From Prevotellaceae bacterium UBA5903 (GTDB lineage Bacteria; Bacteroidota; Bacteroidia; Bacteroidales; Bacteroidaceae): a stretch of 7,949 nucleotides of DNA. The notes under the pieces are model-generated. The model saw nothing but the letters and a program-made list of their open reading frames with translations. It was not told the DNA's origin and made no database searches. The translations under genes and the position numbers were made by a program. Positions 1 through 5,821 of the stretch are shown piece by piece. The stretch lies in contig DJEH01000091.1 in the NCBI GenBank assembly GCA_002431845.1, positions 1 to 7,949 on the forward strand, written 5' to 3'. Position 1 is the stretch's first letter. Every line of letters begins with the position of its first letter.

Positions 1-14
1 CGCTCGCCTTGCAC

Positions 15-22
15 TATCTTTG
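15..22 (+). promoter_or_regulatory. Bacteroidetes-type -7 box upstream of nusB
   Basis: TATCTTTG matches the Bacteroidetes primary sigma factor -7 consensus TAnnTTTG exactly. It lies 29 nt before the nusB start codon, which would give a 5' leader of roughly 20-25 nt. The matching -33 element would fall outside the window, so only half of the promoter is visible. It suggests nusB is the first gene of its transcript. Confidence 0.5.
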
Positions 23-51
23 CACCAAGAAACATAGGTACCTTTACGATT

Positions 52-1041
52 ATGATTAACAGAGAACTGATAAGGCTGAAAGTGGTTCAGCTCATTTATT
101 CGTATTATCAAAATGAGGGCAAAACGCTCGAAGTGGCTGAAAAGGAATTGTCGTTTTCACTACAAAAGGCTTACGACCTCTACGAATACTTACTCTCTAT
201 TTTAGTAGAACTAAAAAAGTACGCAGAGCGTAAAGACGCTGTGCGATTGGCACGCGAAAAGCGTACGGGTAAAGCTATAGGCGGAGTGTCGCCCGATAAA
301 CAATTTGCAGATAACAAGTTGCTCTGCCAATTGGCAGAAAACAAGGCATTGATTGATTTTCAAGAAAATCGTAAGGGTCAATGGCCTGAGGAAGATGCTT
401 TTGTAAAAAAGCTTTACACCAAATTGACAGAAAGCGATATTTTCCAACTATACATTGATAAAGAGGACTTCTCTTACGAGGCAGATCGCGAGTTGATACG
501 CAAACTCTATAAGACCTTTATCTGCAACAACGACGACTTTGATGCGCTTATTGAAGACCACTCGCTCTATTGGAACGACGATAAGCAAGTGGTAGACTCG
601 TTTGTGCTAAAAACTATCAAGCGTTTCAACGAAAAGAGTACTGCCGACGAAGAACTTCTACCAGTGTACGCTGCCGATGAGGACCGCATGTTTGCAAGCC
701 GACTCTTTACGGCTACAATAGAACGTGGAGCCGAATTGCGCGACATCATACGCAATAATACTAAAAACTGGGAGTTCTCGCGATTGGCTTTCATGGATGT
801 AATTATCATGCAAATTGCTTTGGCAGAAATCCTTACGTTCGATTCTATTCCGCTCAACGTTACATTTAACGAATATCTCGACATTGCCAAGATTTATAGC
901 ACTCCACGTAGCGCATCCTATATCAACGGCATGCTTGACGGCATCGTTAAAAATTTGGCTAAAGAGGGACGTACAAGCAAAGTACGCGAAAAGAAACCTA
1001 CAAGTGCAAGCGCAAGCAAAGACAAAGCGCAGCATGAATAA
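52..1041 (+). CDS. nusB: Transcription antitermination factor NusB, long Bacteroidetes form
   Basis: A cytoplasmic RNA-binding protein that, in the characterised family, works with NusE (S10) on boxA RNA to promote antitermination, chiefly of rRNA operons. The C-terminal part (about residues 205-305 of 329) carries the NusB signature: an R-x-A-F-M-D helix (244-249), I-P-L-N-V-T-F-N-E-Y-L-D-I-A-K (266-280), then a YINGMLDGI motif (290-298). The N-terminus (MINRELIRLKVVQLIYSYYQ) resembles the first NusB helix. Classical NusB is about 140 residues. Here some 180 mostly helical, charged residues (about 25-200) separate the two halves, the arrangement I expect for Bacteroidetes homologues. The tail (307-329) is Lys/Ala/Ser-rich and probably disordered. 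The ATG at 52 follows a -7 box directly. yajC follows after 50 nt, so co-transcription is likely. Confidence 0.93.
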   Translation: MINRELIRLKVVQLIYSYYQNEGKTLEVAEKELSFSLQKAYDLYEYLLSILVELKKYAERKDAVRLAREKRTGKAIGGVSPDKQFADNKLLCQLAENKALIDFQENRKGQWPEEDAFVKKLYTKLTESDIFQLYIDKEDFSYEADRELIRKLYKTFICNNDDFDALIEDHSLYWNDDKQVVDSFVLKTIKRFNEKSTADEELLPVYAADEDRMFASRLFTATIERGAELRDIIRNNTKNWEFSRLAFMDVIIMQIALAEILTFDSIPLNVTFNEYLDIAKIYSTPRSASYINGMLDGIVKNLAKEGRTSKVREKKPTSASASKDKAQHE

Positions 1042-1091
1042 GCAAGAAAATTCCTTAACCTACTGACAACAACTTTTATATTTATACAATT

Positions 1092-1406
1092 ATGAATTTG
1101 ACTTTTTTACAAGCTGCAGCTGCCGGACAACAAGGCGGTGGCTACTCTATGATTATCATGATGGTGGTGCTTTTTGCCATCGTATATTTCTTTATGATTC
1201 GCCCTCAAAACAAAAAGCAAAAGGAAATTCAAAAGTTCCGCAATAGCCTTGAAGTTGGACAAGATGTTATTACAATTGGTGGCATTCATGGCACTATCAA
1301 AAGCATCAACGAGCAAGAAAACACGGTGTCGCTTGAGGTTGCTACTGGCGTGAAAATCACTTTTGCTAAAGAGGCTATCAACCCTATTGCAACTGCTAAA
1401 AAATAA
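1092..1406 (+). CDS. yajC: Preprotein translocase accessory subunit YajC
   Basis: A small inner-membrane protein of 104 residues that in E. coli associates with SecDF-YidC at the SecYEG translocon. A Gly/Gln-rich N-terminus precedes one membrane helix (about residues 19-36, SMIIMMVVLFAIVYFFMI). The YajC hallmark FMIRPQNKKQKE (34-45) follows immediately. The cytoplasmic part contains L-x-V-G-Q-D-V-I-T-I-G-G-I-H-G-T-I (about 53-69), the conserved 'GD-VvT-GGi-G' segment. Its length is normal for the family. The ATG at 1092 is the only start that keeps the full membrane helix. It sits 50 nt after nusB with no terminator between them, so the two probably share a transcript. Confidence 0.95.
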   Translation: MNLTFLQAAAAGQQGGGYSMIIMMVVLFAIVYFFMIRPQNKKQKEIQKFRNSLEVGQDVITIGGIHGTIKSINEQENTVSLEVATGVKITFAKEAINPIATAKK

Positions 1407-1435
1407 GATTAGTTCATCTCTATAAAAATATTTCG

Positions 1436-1510
1436 TAAAGGCTTCGTCTGTATGTGTGTTGCTATGCTCTGATTGCTTGAGCATGGGTTTCTGCATAGGC
1501 GAAGCCTTTA
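1436..1510. other. Nested hairpin in the yajC-ybbR gap (terminator or structured RNA)
   Basis: An 11-bp perfect inverted repeat (TAAAGGCTTCG at 1436-1446, CGAAGCCTTTA at 1500-1510) encloses 53 nt. In RNA the outer stem extends about five more pairs with G-U wobbles (1447-1451 with 1495-1499). Inside is a second stem: ATGCTC (1464-1469) with GAGCAT (1479-1484), extendable to 8 pairs around a 9-nt loop. It begins 30 nt after the yajC stop. It lacks a clean U-run on the right, so it is not a textbook terminator. It abuts the inverted-repeat element that starts at 1511. It could be a yajC terminator, a small structured RNA or part of a repeat family. Confidence 0.5.
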
Positions 1511-1608
1511 TAAGTAGGTATTCAAAATTAATTGACAAAAACAATGTGCTAAAGCATATCAATTAATATTAAACATAATTCTACAAATTAATTTTGAACA
1601 CCTACTTA
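1511..1608. mobile_element. Degenerate MITE-like inverted-repeat element, copy 1
   Basis: The ends are a 23-bp inverted repeat with one mismatch: 1511-1533, beginning TAAGTAGGTATTC, against 1586-1608, ending GAACACCTACTTA. It holds no reading frame. Internal bases 1534-1567 match the reverse complement of 4327-4360, in the larger element further right, at 31 of 34 positions, and the AAGTAGGTGTT-type termini are shared too. Thus this is a shortened or rearranged member of the same family. The 8-mer ACCTACTT is duplicated in tandem at 1600-1607 and 1608-1615. No clear target-site duplication remains. It lies in the leader region of ybbR. Confidence 0.65.
1589..1596 (+). promoter_or_regulatory. 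Possible -7 box inside the element, upstream of ybbR
   Basis: TAATTTTG fits TAnnTTTG and lies 45 nt before the ybbR ATG. It falls within the right inverted repeat of the mobile-element remnant, so the insertion could have supplied a promoter. I see no convincing TTTG or TTG at the -33 spacing, and an AT-rich stretch can match by chance. Confidence 0.25.
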
Positions 1609-1641
1609 CCTACTTATTTATTATAAAGAGAGAATGTATGG

Positions 1642-2700
1642 ATGTCTCTCCTTAAAACCGCTATCATCATGGCATTGAATAGGAACAATGTTGGATTAGT
1701 TAATAGCAAAATGCGCAAATGGCTACAACGCAACGTGCTGACTAAATTGCTTAATAAGCAAACGTTTATCTTTCTTTTTTTCCTTGCACTCAGCACTACA
1801 TTTTGGCTTTTTCAGTCGCTTAGCGAAACTTATGAACAAGACTTTGCTATACCTGTTGAACTACGCAATGTGCCAAGCAATGTGGTGGTGACAACTGAAC
1901 TGCCTAAGGAATTGCACGTAACATTGCGCGACAAAGGTAGCGTGTTGCTCACCTATAAATATACACACCACATTAATCCAGTGGTAATAGATTTTAATGC
2001 CTACGCCAATAGTACGGGACACGTGGTGATACAAGCAAGCGAACTGACAAGACAAATCACAAACCAACTGCTCAGTAGCACTCAGTTGCTTAGTATAAAG
2101 CCCGACCCCATGGAATTTTACTACAACTACGGACAATGCAAACGTGTACCAATTGTGCTACAAGGTAACTTCCGCACCGACAAACTGTATGCGCTGGCCG
2201 ACATATTGCTTGCTCGCGACTCGGTAATGGTGTATGCCTCGCGCGAAATTCTTGACACCATTACTGCTGCATATACCAAACCGCTTGGGCTGCGCAACCT
2301 TGCTGACACAACACGCTTAAACGTGCCTTTCCAACAGGTGAATGGAGCCAAGTTTGTGCCATCTGCCGTGAGAGTCACGTTCTGTATAGACCGATTGGTA
2401 GAGAAAACTGTACAAGTGCCTGTACAACAGGTAAATTTTCCTGCAAGCAAACAATTGCGCACCTTTCCTGCCACGGTAAACGTTACTTTCCAGGTGGGCA
2501 TGGGGCTTTATCGCAACATTACAAGCGAAAACTTTGTACTCGTAGTAAACTATGAGGATTTGCTTAAAAACAAAACGAACTTTTGCCACCTCTCGCTAAA
2601 AACGATACCTAAGGGTGTGAGCCACGTGCGCATTAGTCCGCAAGATGTGGAATATATCATTGAAGACATTGACGAAGATGAAACCGAACCTGACAACTGA
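1642..2700 (+). CDS. ybbR: YbbR-domain membrane-anchored protein
   Basis: A 352-residue protein. It has a short basic N-terminus, one membrane helix (about residues 41-58) and a long beta-rich region. That region contains YbbR-like repeats, for example FAIPVELRNVPSNVVVTTELPKEL... from about residue 68, and a V-x-V-P-V-Q-Q-V-N-F repeat start near 257. YbbR proteins in firmicutes (CdaR) bind the diadenylate cyclase CdaA; in Bacteroidetes the role is not established and I infer none. The acidic C-terminus (EDIDEDETEPDN) is disordered. ATG 1642 is preceded by the purine-rich AAAGAGAGAA at a suitable distance, which favours it. ATG 1669 (residue 10) is an alternative that also keeps the helix. The position just before coaE matches the gene order I expect in Bacteroidales. 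Confidence 0.85.
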   Translation: MSLLKTAIIMALNRNNVGLVNSKMRKWLQRNVLTKLLNKQTFIFLFFLALSTTFWLFQSLSETYEQDFAIPVELRNVPSNVVVTTELPKELHVTLRDKGSVLLTYKYTHHINPVVIDFNAYANSTGHVVIQASELTRQITNQLLSSTQLLSIKPDPMEFYYNYGQCKRVPIVLQGNFRTDKLYALADILLARDSVMVYASREILDTITAAYTKPLGLRNLADTTRLNVPFQQVNGAKFVPSAVRVTFCIDRLVEKTVQVPVQQVNFPASKQLRTFPATVNVTFQVGMGLYRNITSENFVLVVNYEDLLKNKTNFCHLSLKTIPKGVSHVRISPQDVEYIIEDIDEDETEPDN

Positions 2701-2731
2701 TGCAAGCACCGCAACAACAAAGCATTACCCA

Positions 2732-3340
2732 ATGAGCATAGGCATCACTGGAGGCATAGGGAGCGGCAAAAGCTACGTTTGCAAACAATTGGAACAAGCG
2801 GGCCACCCAGTGTTTTACTGCGATGATGTAGCAAAACATATCATTCGCACTCATAAGGATGTAAAGAGAGAACTAACGGCACTTGTTGGCAACAACTTGT
2901 ATGGCACCAATGGTGCACTTGTGAAGAATGTGTTGGCTGCTTACTTGTGTAAGGGAACGGCTTATTCTCATAGAGTAGATGCCATTGTACACCCACGTGT
3001 GGCAGAGGCTTTCAAGGCTTTTTGCCAACTGCATGCTACGGCATCTGTTACCCTCTCCCACTCCATCCCACCATGCTTACAAGGCGAAATTCAACTTTCG
3101 CAACTCATCGGTTTGCCCATAGGTAGTGTGGCGTTTATGGAGTGTGCTCTGCTCTTTGAATCGGGCTTCGACCGCTTGGTGGACACTTCGGTATTGGTGC
3201 ATGTGAGCCATGCAACTCAAATTAAACGCCTCATGGCACGCGACCACATTTCGCTTGAAAAAGCCCAAAAGTGGATTGACTTGCAGCTATCAGAGGAGGA
3301 CAAATTGCAACGAGCTGATGCGTATGTGGTTAATGAATGA
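2732..3340 (+). CDS. coaE: Dephospho-CoA kinase
   Basis: Catalyses the last step of coenzyme A synthesis: ATP-dependent phosphorylation of the 3'-hydroxyl of dephospho-CoA, in the cytosol. The N-terminus MSIGITGGIGSGKS carries the P-loop (residues 7-14). Other family features are the acidic pair at 31-32 in FYCDDVAK, R-V-D-A-I-V-H-P-R-V (81-90), ALLFESGFD (139-147, equivalent to the PLLFE motif), and R-L-M-A-R-D...Q (166-185) in the lid region. I chose ATG 2732, 31 nt after the ybbR stop, because CoaE normally begins two or three residues before IGITGG. Upstream in-frame ATGs at 2678 and 2645 would add unconserved residues overlapping ybbR. Two oddities are an insertion of about 30 residues (about 101-132) before the LLFE motif, and an abrupt end after ADAYVVNE, where relatives usually continue for some 15-25 residues. 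Confidence 0.93.
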   Translation: MSIGITGGIGSGKSYVCKQLEQAGHPVFYCDDVAKHIIRTHKDVKRELTALVGNNLYGTNGALVKNVLAAYLCKGTAYSHRVDAIVHPRVAEAFKAFCQLHATASVTLSHSIPPCLQGEIQLSQLIGLPIGSVAFMECALLFESGFDRLVDTSVLVHVSHATQIKRLMARDHISLEKAQKWIDLQLSEEDKLQRADAYVVNE

Positions 3341-3379
3341 AATTTAAATCCGCTATTTTACCATACTAAATAGTCCAGA

Positions 3380-3435
3380 AAAAGCATTAAGGGTGGTTCT
3401 AAAACTAAATCAATAGAACCACCCTTAATGTTTTT
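3380..3435 (+). terminator. Strong intrinsic terminator after coaE
   Basis: A perfect 17-bp stem (3385-3401 with 3414-3430, core AAGGGTGGTTCTA) closes on a 12-nt loop. It is followed by TTTTT and preceded by an A-run, so the outer pairs extend it and it could also work on the opposite strand. It starts about 40 nt after the coaE stop and ends the housekeeping cluster. Confidence 0.85.
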
Positions 3436-3439
3436 AAAT

Positions 3440-3546
3440 TATTGCTGTCCAGTAAAACTTTTGAAAAAAATAAACCCCGAAGTCCTATTTTTACAGGGCT
3501 TCGGGAAGGATATTTATGCTCTTTTGAGTTTTACCGGACAGCAATA
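3440..3546. repeat. 107-bp palindromic element with 20-bp inverted ends
   Basis: The outer arms 3440-3459 (TATTGCTGTCCAGTAAAACT on the + strand) and 3527-3546 are inverted repeats with one mismatch. They enclose a separate GC-rich hairpin at 3476-3505. The outer arms look like the terminal repeats of a small transposable element, but no reading frame and no certain target duplication is visible. It occupies the space between the convergent coaE and lipoprotein genes. It may equally be an elaborate bidirectional terminator. Confidence 0.55.
3464..3505 (-). terminator. Intrinsic terminator of the lipoprotein gene
   Basis: Read on the minus strand, an 11-bp stem (CCCGAAGCCCT pairing with AGGACTTCGGG, one G-U pair) with an 8-nt loop is followed by GTTTATTTTTTT. 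That is a classical hairpin plus U-tract. It lies 70 nt past the stop codon of the minus-strand lipoprotein gene. The hairpin is nested in the larger inverted repeat 3440-3546. Confidence 0.75.
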
Positions 3547-3574
3547 TAAAAAAATAAAATAGCTGCTATAAGTA

Positions 3575-4273
3575 CTAATTTTGCCTACGTACAAACCAAT
3601 TAGCAGTTCCTAAGAACGATGTAATATCAAGGCTATTCATATCTTCGTCAAAGGATGCAACACAGAAACCTCTGACAGGACTTTTAGCAGAAGGATCGGT
3701 TATATATAAATCAGTACCAGATAGATAATAGGTCATATCATAGGTCGCACTATCGGTTACGCATTGACACTTTCCGTTGGCTTCAAACATCATTGTGTAT
3801 TGTATGGTGTCTATAGACCGCGTTGTATCTTTCTCCCACTTGCCACATATTTGCTTACGATAAAAATCGCGAGAGAAATCTAAATATGACGCAGCACTTT
3901 TATTGAACTTATGCAATTTGCTGTTTAAATAGAAATAGAATTCGTCATCATTAAGACGATAAATATCTATTTTTTCAAACGGGCCACCCTCAAAAACAAT
4001 AGAGTCACGGCAATATTTATAATCGCAAAGTGTACCCTCTGCATCATTATCGTTTTGGAAGATGATGCATTTGCCATTATCCATAAAGCACACAGACAAC
4101 TCGTCTGAACCTTTTGCATCAAACCAAAAACCTAAAAGAAGTTGTTCCTTGATGTCCGTAGGAGATGGCGACTCACTCACATTGCTAACTGAATCAGAAT
4201 CATCGTTGCATGCAGTGAAGATGGGCAGAGCCGTAACACTCAAAAGGAGTGTAAAATAAAGTAGTTTTCTCAT
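3575..4273 (-). CDS. Lipoprotein with two lipocalin-like modules, function unknown
   Basis: A 232-residue protein whose signal peptide MRKLLYFTLLLSVTALPIFTAC ends in a lipobox-type FTAC, with Cys22 the likely lipidated residue. The next residues, NDDSDS, are acidic, as in Bacteroidetes lipoprotein export signals, so surface exposure is plausible (inference). A Ser/Pro-rich linker (about 25-40) follows. The mature part appears duplicated: LGFW (47-50) ... F-M-D-N-G-K-C (63-69), and CGKW (143-146) ... F-E-A-N-G-K-C (163-169), each followed by beta-strand-like segments. The G-x-W start is typical of small lipocalin-like beta-barrel domains of Bacteroidales lipoproteins. I cannot name a ligand. 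The gene stands alone: a terminator lies downstream, and a MITE-like element starts 39 bp upstream and may influence expression. No obvious Shine-Dalgarno is seen, as is common in this phylum. Confidence 0.8.
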   Translation of the reverse strand: MRKLLYFTLLLSVTALPIFTACNDDSDSVSNVSESPSPTDIKEQLLLGFWFDAKGSDELSVCFMDNGKCIIFQNDNDAEGTLCDYKYCRDSIVFEGGPFEKIDIYRLNDDEFYFYLNSKLHKFNKSAASYLDFSRDFYRKQICGKWEKDTTRSIDTIQYTMMFEANGKCQCVTDSATYDMTYYLSGTDLYITDPSAKSPVRGFCVASFDEDMNSLDITSFLGTANWFVRRQN

Positions 4274-4311
4274 ATTAATAAGGATTCATAAGTTGTTCTT
4301 CATAGATAGTA

Positions 4312-4470
4312 AAGTAGGTGTTAAAAATTGATTGATATGCCTTAGTACATTGTTTTTGTCGGAAACATAGGCTGAAGAGGGAACACAGCGAGCTACATGA
4401 CAAATGGAAACCTATAGCTATGGCGGAAGCAATATGCTAAGGCATACCAATCAATTTTTAACACCTACTT
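4312..4470. mobile_element. MITE-like element with 34-bp terminal inverted repeats, copy 2
   Basis: The left end 4312-4345 (starting AAGTAGGTGTTAAAAATTG) and right end 4437-4470 are inverted repeats that differ at one position (4335). Weaker symmetry continues inward for about 10 more bases. The 159-bp unit has no coding capacity, so it would depend on a transposase elsewhere. If the ends are taken as AGTAGGTG...CACCTACT, a 3-bp TAA flanks both sides (4310-4312 and 4470-4472), a possible target duplication. A transcript through it would fold into a long hairpin. It separates the response regulator from the lipoprotein gene and starts 39 bp upstream of the latter's start codon. The parent transposase family is not identifiable here. 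Confidence 0.75.
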
Positions 4471-4482
4471 AATAATGCATAT

Positions 4483-4527
4483 AGCAAAAAGGGAAACTGC
4501 GTGCTTGCCCATGTACGAACAGCATGC
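4483..4527 (-). terminator. Weak candidate terminator after the LytTR regulator
   Basis: On the minus strand, GCATGCT and AGCACGC (4521-4527 and 4499-4505) form a 7-bp stem with one mismatch and a 15-nt loop. A CCCTTTTTG tract follows a few bases later. It lies just after the regulator's stop codon at 4540. The stem is short and imperfect, so this is tentative. Confidence 0.3.
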
Positions 4528-4539
4528 CATCTCTATTTA

Positions 4540-5292
4540 CTAAAGCATCTCGAAACGCTCTTTAAGTTTGCTAAAAAATCTACGCGATATAACAGGTTCA
4601 ATATTGTCGAACGGAGCACAAAATCGACAATGTTGCGTTTTATTTTCTATAGCTGCAAGGTAAGTAAGATTGATGATACACGTGTTGCTTATACGTACAA
4701 AGGCATGGTGGAGCGACACTATATCATCGGCAGTAACCCCCTTGCGCAACATGTGTTGTGTGCCGTCGGTAAGCACAAGTTTCCAAGTGCGTTGTTCGTT
4801 TTGATAATTGAACATCAACACCTCCTCTACTGTTACCAACAAAAGTTCGCAAATGGTTTGCATGGCTATTTTATGGGGTGCAAGCGGAGTTGTAAGAGGC
4901 TTTGCGTTAGACTTATCTTCCTTCATTACACGGTCGAGCACTATGCGTAGCTCTGATTGCTTATAAGGCTTAAGTAAAAAATCGAATGCTGATTGGCGTA
5001 TAGCATCAAGCATGTAATTGGCAAAGCCCGTATAAAAAACAACCTTGAATGAAAACGAAATTTTGGGTTTGATGCTCTCTAAAAACTCTATACCCGACTT
5101 ACCTGGTACCTCAACATCTAAGAACAATACTTCGGGCTGAAGTTCGAGCAAAGGCAAAGTTGCCTCGGTATACGACGAAAATGTGTGTACGCTACCTATT
5201 TCAGGCTGCTTCATAAGGTCGTTTGCTAAGGTTTCGAGTGCAGTTTTGTTATCGTCTACTATAAACGCTGTAATGCCTTTGTTTCCTTTCAT
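4540..5292 (-). CDS. LytTR-family response regulator
   Basis: A 250-residue two-domain response regulator. The receiver domain (about residues 6-120) has the acidic pair D13-D14 (FIVDDN), phosphoacceptor D59 in LFLDVEVPG, switch T88 in VVFYTG and K108-P109 in FLLKPY, so it should be phosphorylatable. The C-terminal LytTR DNA-binding domain (about 147-248) includes VEEVLMFNYQNEQRTW, a VRISNTCIINLTYL stretch and the ending VISRRFFSKLKERF. Such regulators usually pair with a 7TM or 5TM histidine kinase (LytS/AlgZ-like). None is encoded next to it in this window, so the partner and targets are unknown. I chose ATG 5292; a TTG two codons upstream (5298) is possible but less likely. It is transcribed divergently from the AraC-type gene across an AT-rich intergenic region. 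Confidence 0.9.
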   Translation of the reverse strand: MKGNKGITAFIVDDNKTALETLANDLMKQPEIGSVHTFSSYTEATLPLLELQPEVLFLDVEVPGKSGIEFLESIKPKISFSFKVVFYTGFANYMLDAIRQSAFDFLLKPYKQSELRIVLDRVMKEDKSNAKPLTTPLAPHKIAMQTICELLLVTVEEVLMFNYQNEQRTWKLVLTDGTQHMLRKGVTADDIVSLHHAFVRISNTCIINLTYLAAIENKTQHCRFCAPFDNIEPVISRRFFSKLKERFEML

Positions 5293-5316
5293 GTTCAATT
5301 ATTAAATATTTGTATG

Positions 5317-5324
5317 CAAATGTA
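5317..5324 (-). promoter_or_regulatory. -7 box for the LytTR regulator
   Basis: On the minus strand the bases read TACATTTG, an exact TAnnTTTG match, 25 nt upstream of the chosen ATG at 5292. This would give a leader under 20 nt. The expected -33 TTTG is not clearly present at 19-21 nt spacing. Confidence 0.4.
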
Positions 5325-5637
5325 CAATAAAATAAAATCTTTTCTGAAAATAATCTCTTTACAATATGTATAGAATGCATTAATCATATCATAAGTTTCA
5401 TTTTACAATACACAAAGTGCATTATGTTTGAATTTTATGCATTTAACTATCATATACATTAATATCTAAACTTTTAGGGATGAACAAACAATAAATAAAT
5501 GGTAAATTTTGTATTCTTAAGCTCTTATCTCTTATTACTATTACAAAAAAGACAAAATATTTTTACAATTTTACAGAATATGACAATAGAGAGCATTTTG
5601 CATCATTATTGCCCTGTTAAGACTTGATGCTTGATTA
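5325..5637. other. AT-rich divergent intergenic region, no gene seen
   Basis: No credible reading frame or RNA gene is apparent in this very AT-rich DNA between the divergent LytTR and AraC-type genes. It contains TTTACA at about 5358, 5402, 5562 and 5570, the last two in a tight direct repeat. TGCAT-containing words recur at 5375-5380, 5418-5422, 5437-5442 and 5599-5603. These could be operator sites of either flanking regulator, or chance in a low-complexity region. Confidence 0.4.
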
Positions 5638-5669
5638 TTTGTATCTTTGAAATATTATCACTATTTTTG
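5638..5669 (+). promoter_or_regulatory. Candidate promoter of the AraC-type regulator
   Basis: TTTG (5638-5641) and TATTTTTG (5662-5669) are separated by 20 nt. They match the Bacteroidetes -33/-7 pattern TTTG-N(19-21)-TAnnTTTG. A second -7-like TATCTTTG lies at 5642-5649 but lacks a well-spaced -33. Initiation near 5676 would leave an unusually long 5' leader of about 145 nt to ATG 5822, or about 225 nt to ATG 5903. Confidence 0.45.
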
Positions 5670-5821
5670 CATAGAATTTATATGCAATGTGCCAATTAAA
5701 TCGTTTATAATCAATGCATTACAAGTCTTCCACACGTTGGGTAAAAGATTACTATATCCACGGACGAAGAGTGAGTTAATAGCAAAGTTACAAAAGCCAT
5801 AACACGCTAAAAGCCAAAGAA

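Noticed and set aside
658..1035. Minus-strand open frames opposite nusB
   Set aside because: They lie entirely antisense to a clearly conserved gene, have Cys/Ser-rich unlikely compositions and no family resemblance.
1107..1562. 151-codon minus-strand frame across yajC and its downstream gap
   Set aside because: It overlaps yajC antisense and the palindromic region; the protein has no recognisable domain.
1511..1608. CRISPR-like repeats or an att site in the inverted-repeat regions
   Set aside because: The repeats are inverted pairs rather than regularly spaced direct repeats, and no cas, integrase or tRNA gene is nearby.
1634..1680. Possible short leader peptide before ybbR (ATG 1634, 14 codons)
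   Set aside because: No attenuator-like codon runs or paired structures support it; closely spaced ATGs here are probably incidental.
2645..2731. Upstream extension of coaE to ATG 2645 or 2678
   Set aside because: The added residues overlap ybbR and precede the standard CoaE N-terminus; ATG 2732 gives the expected start just before IGITGG.
4501..4950. 149-codon plus-strand frame opposite the LytTR gene
   Set aside because: It is the antisense shadow of the DNA-binding domain of a well-supported regulator.
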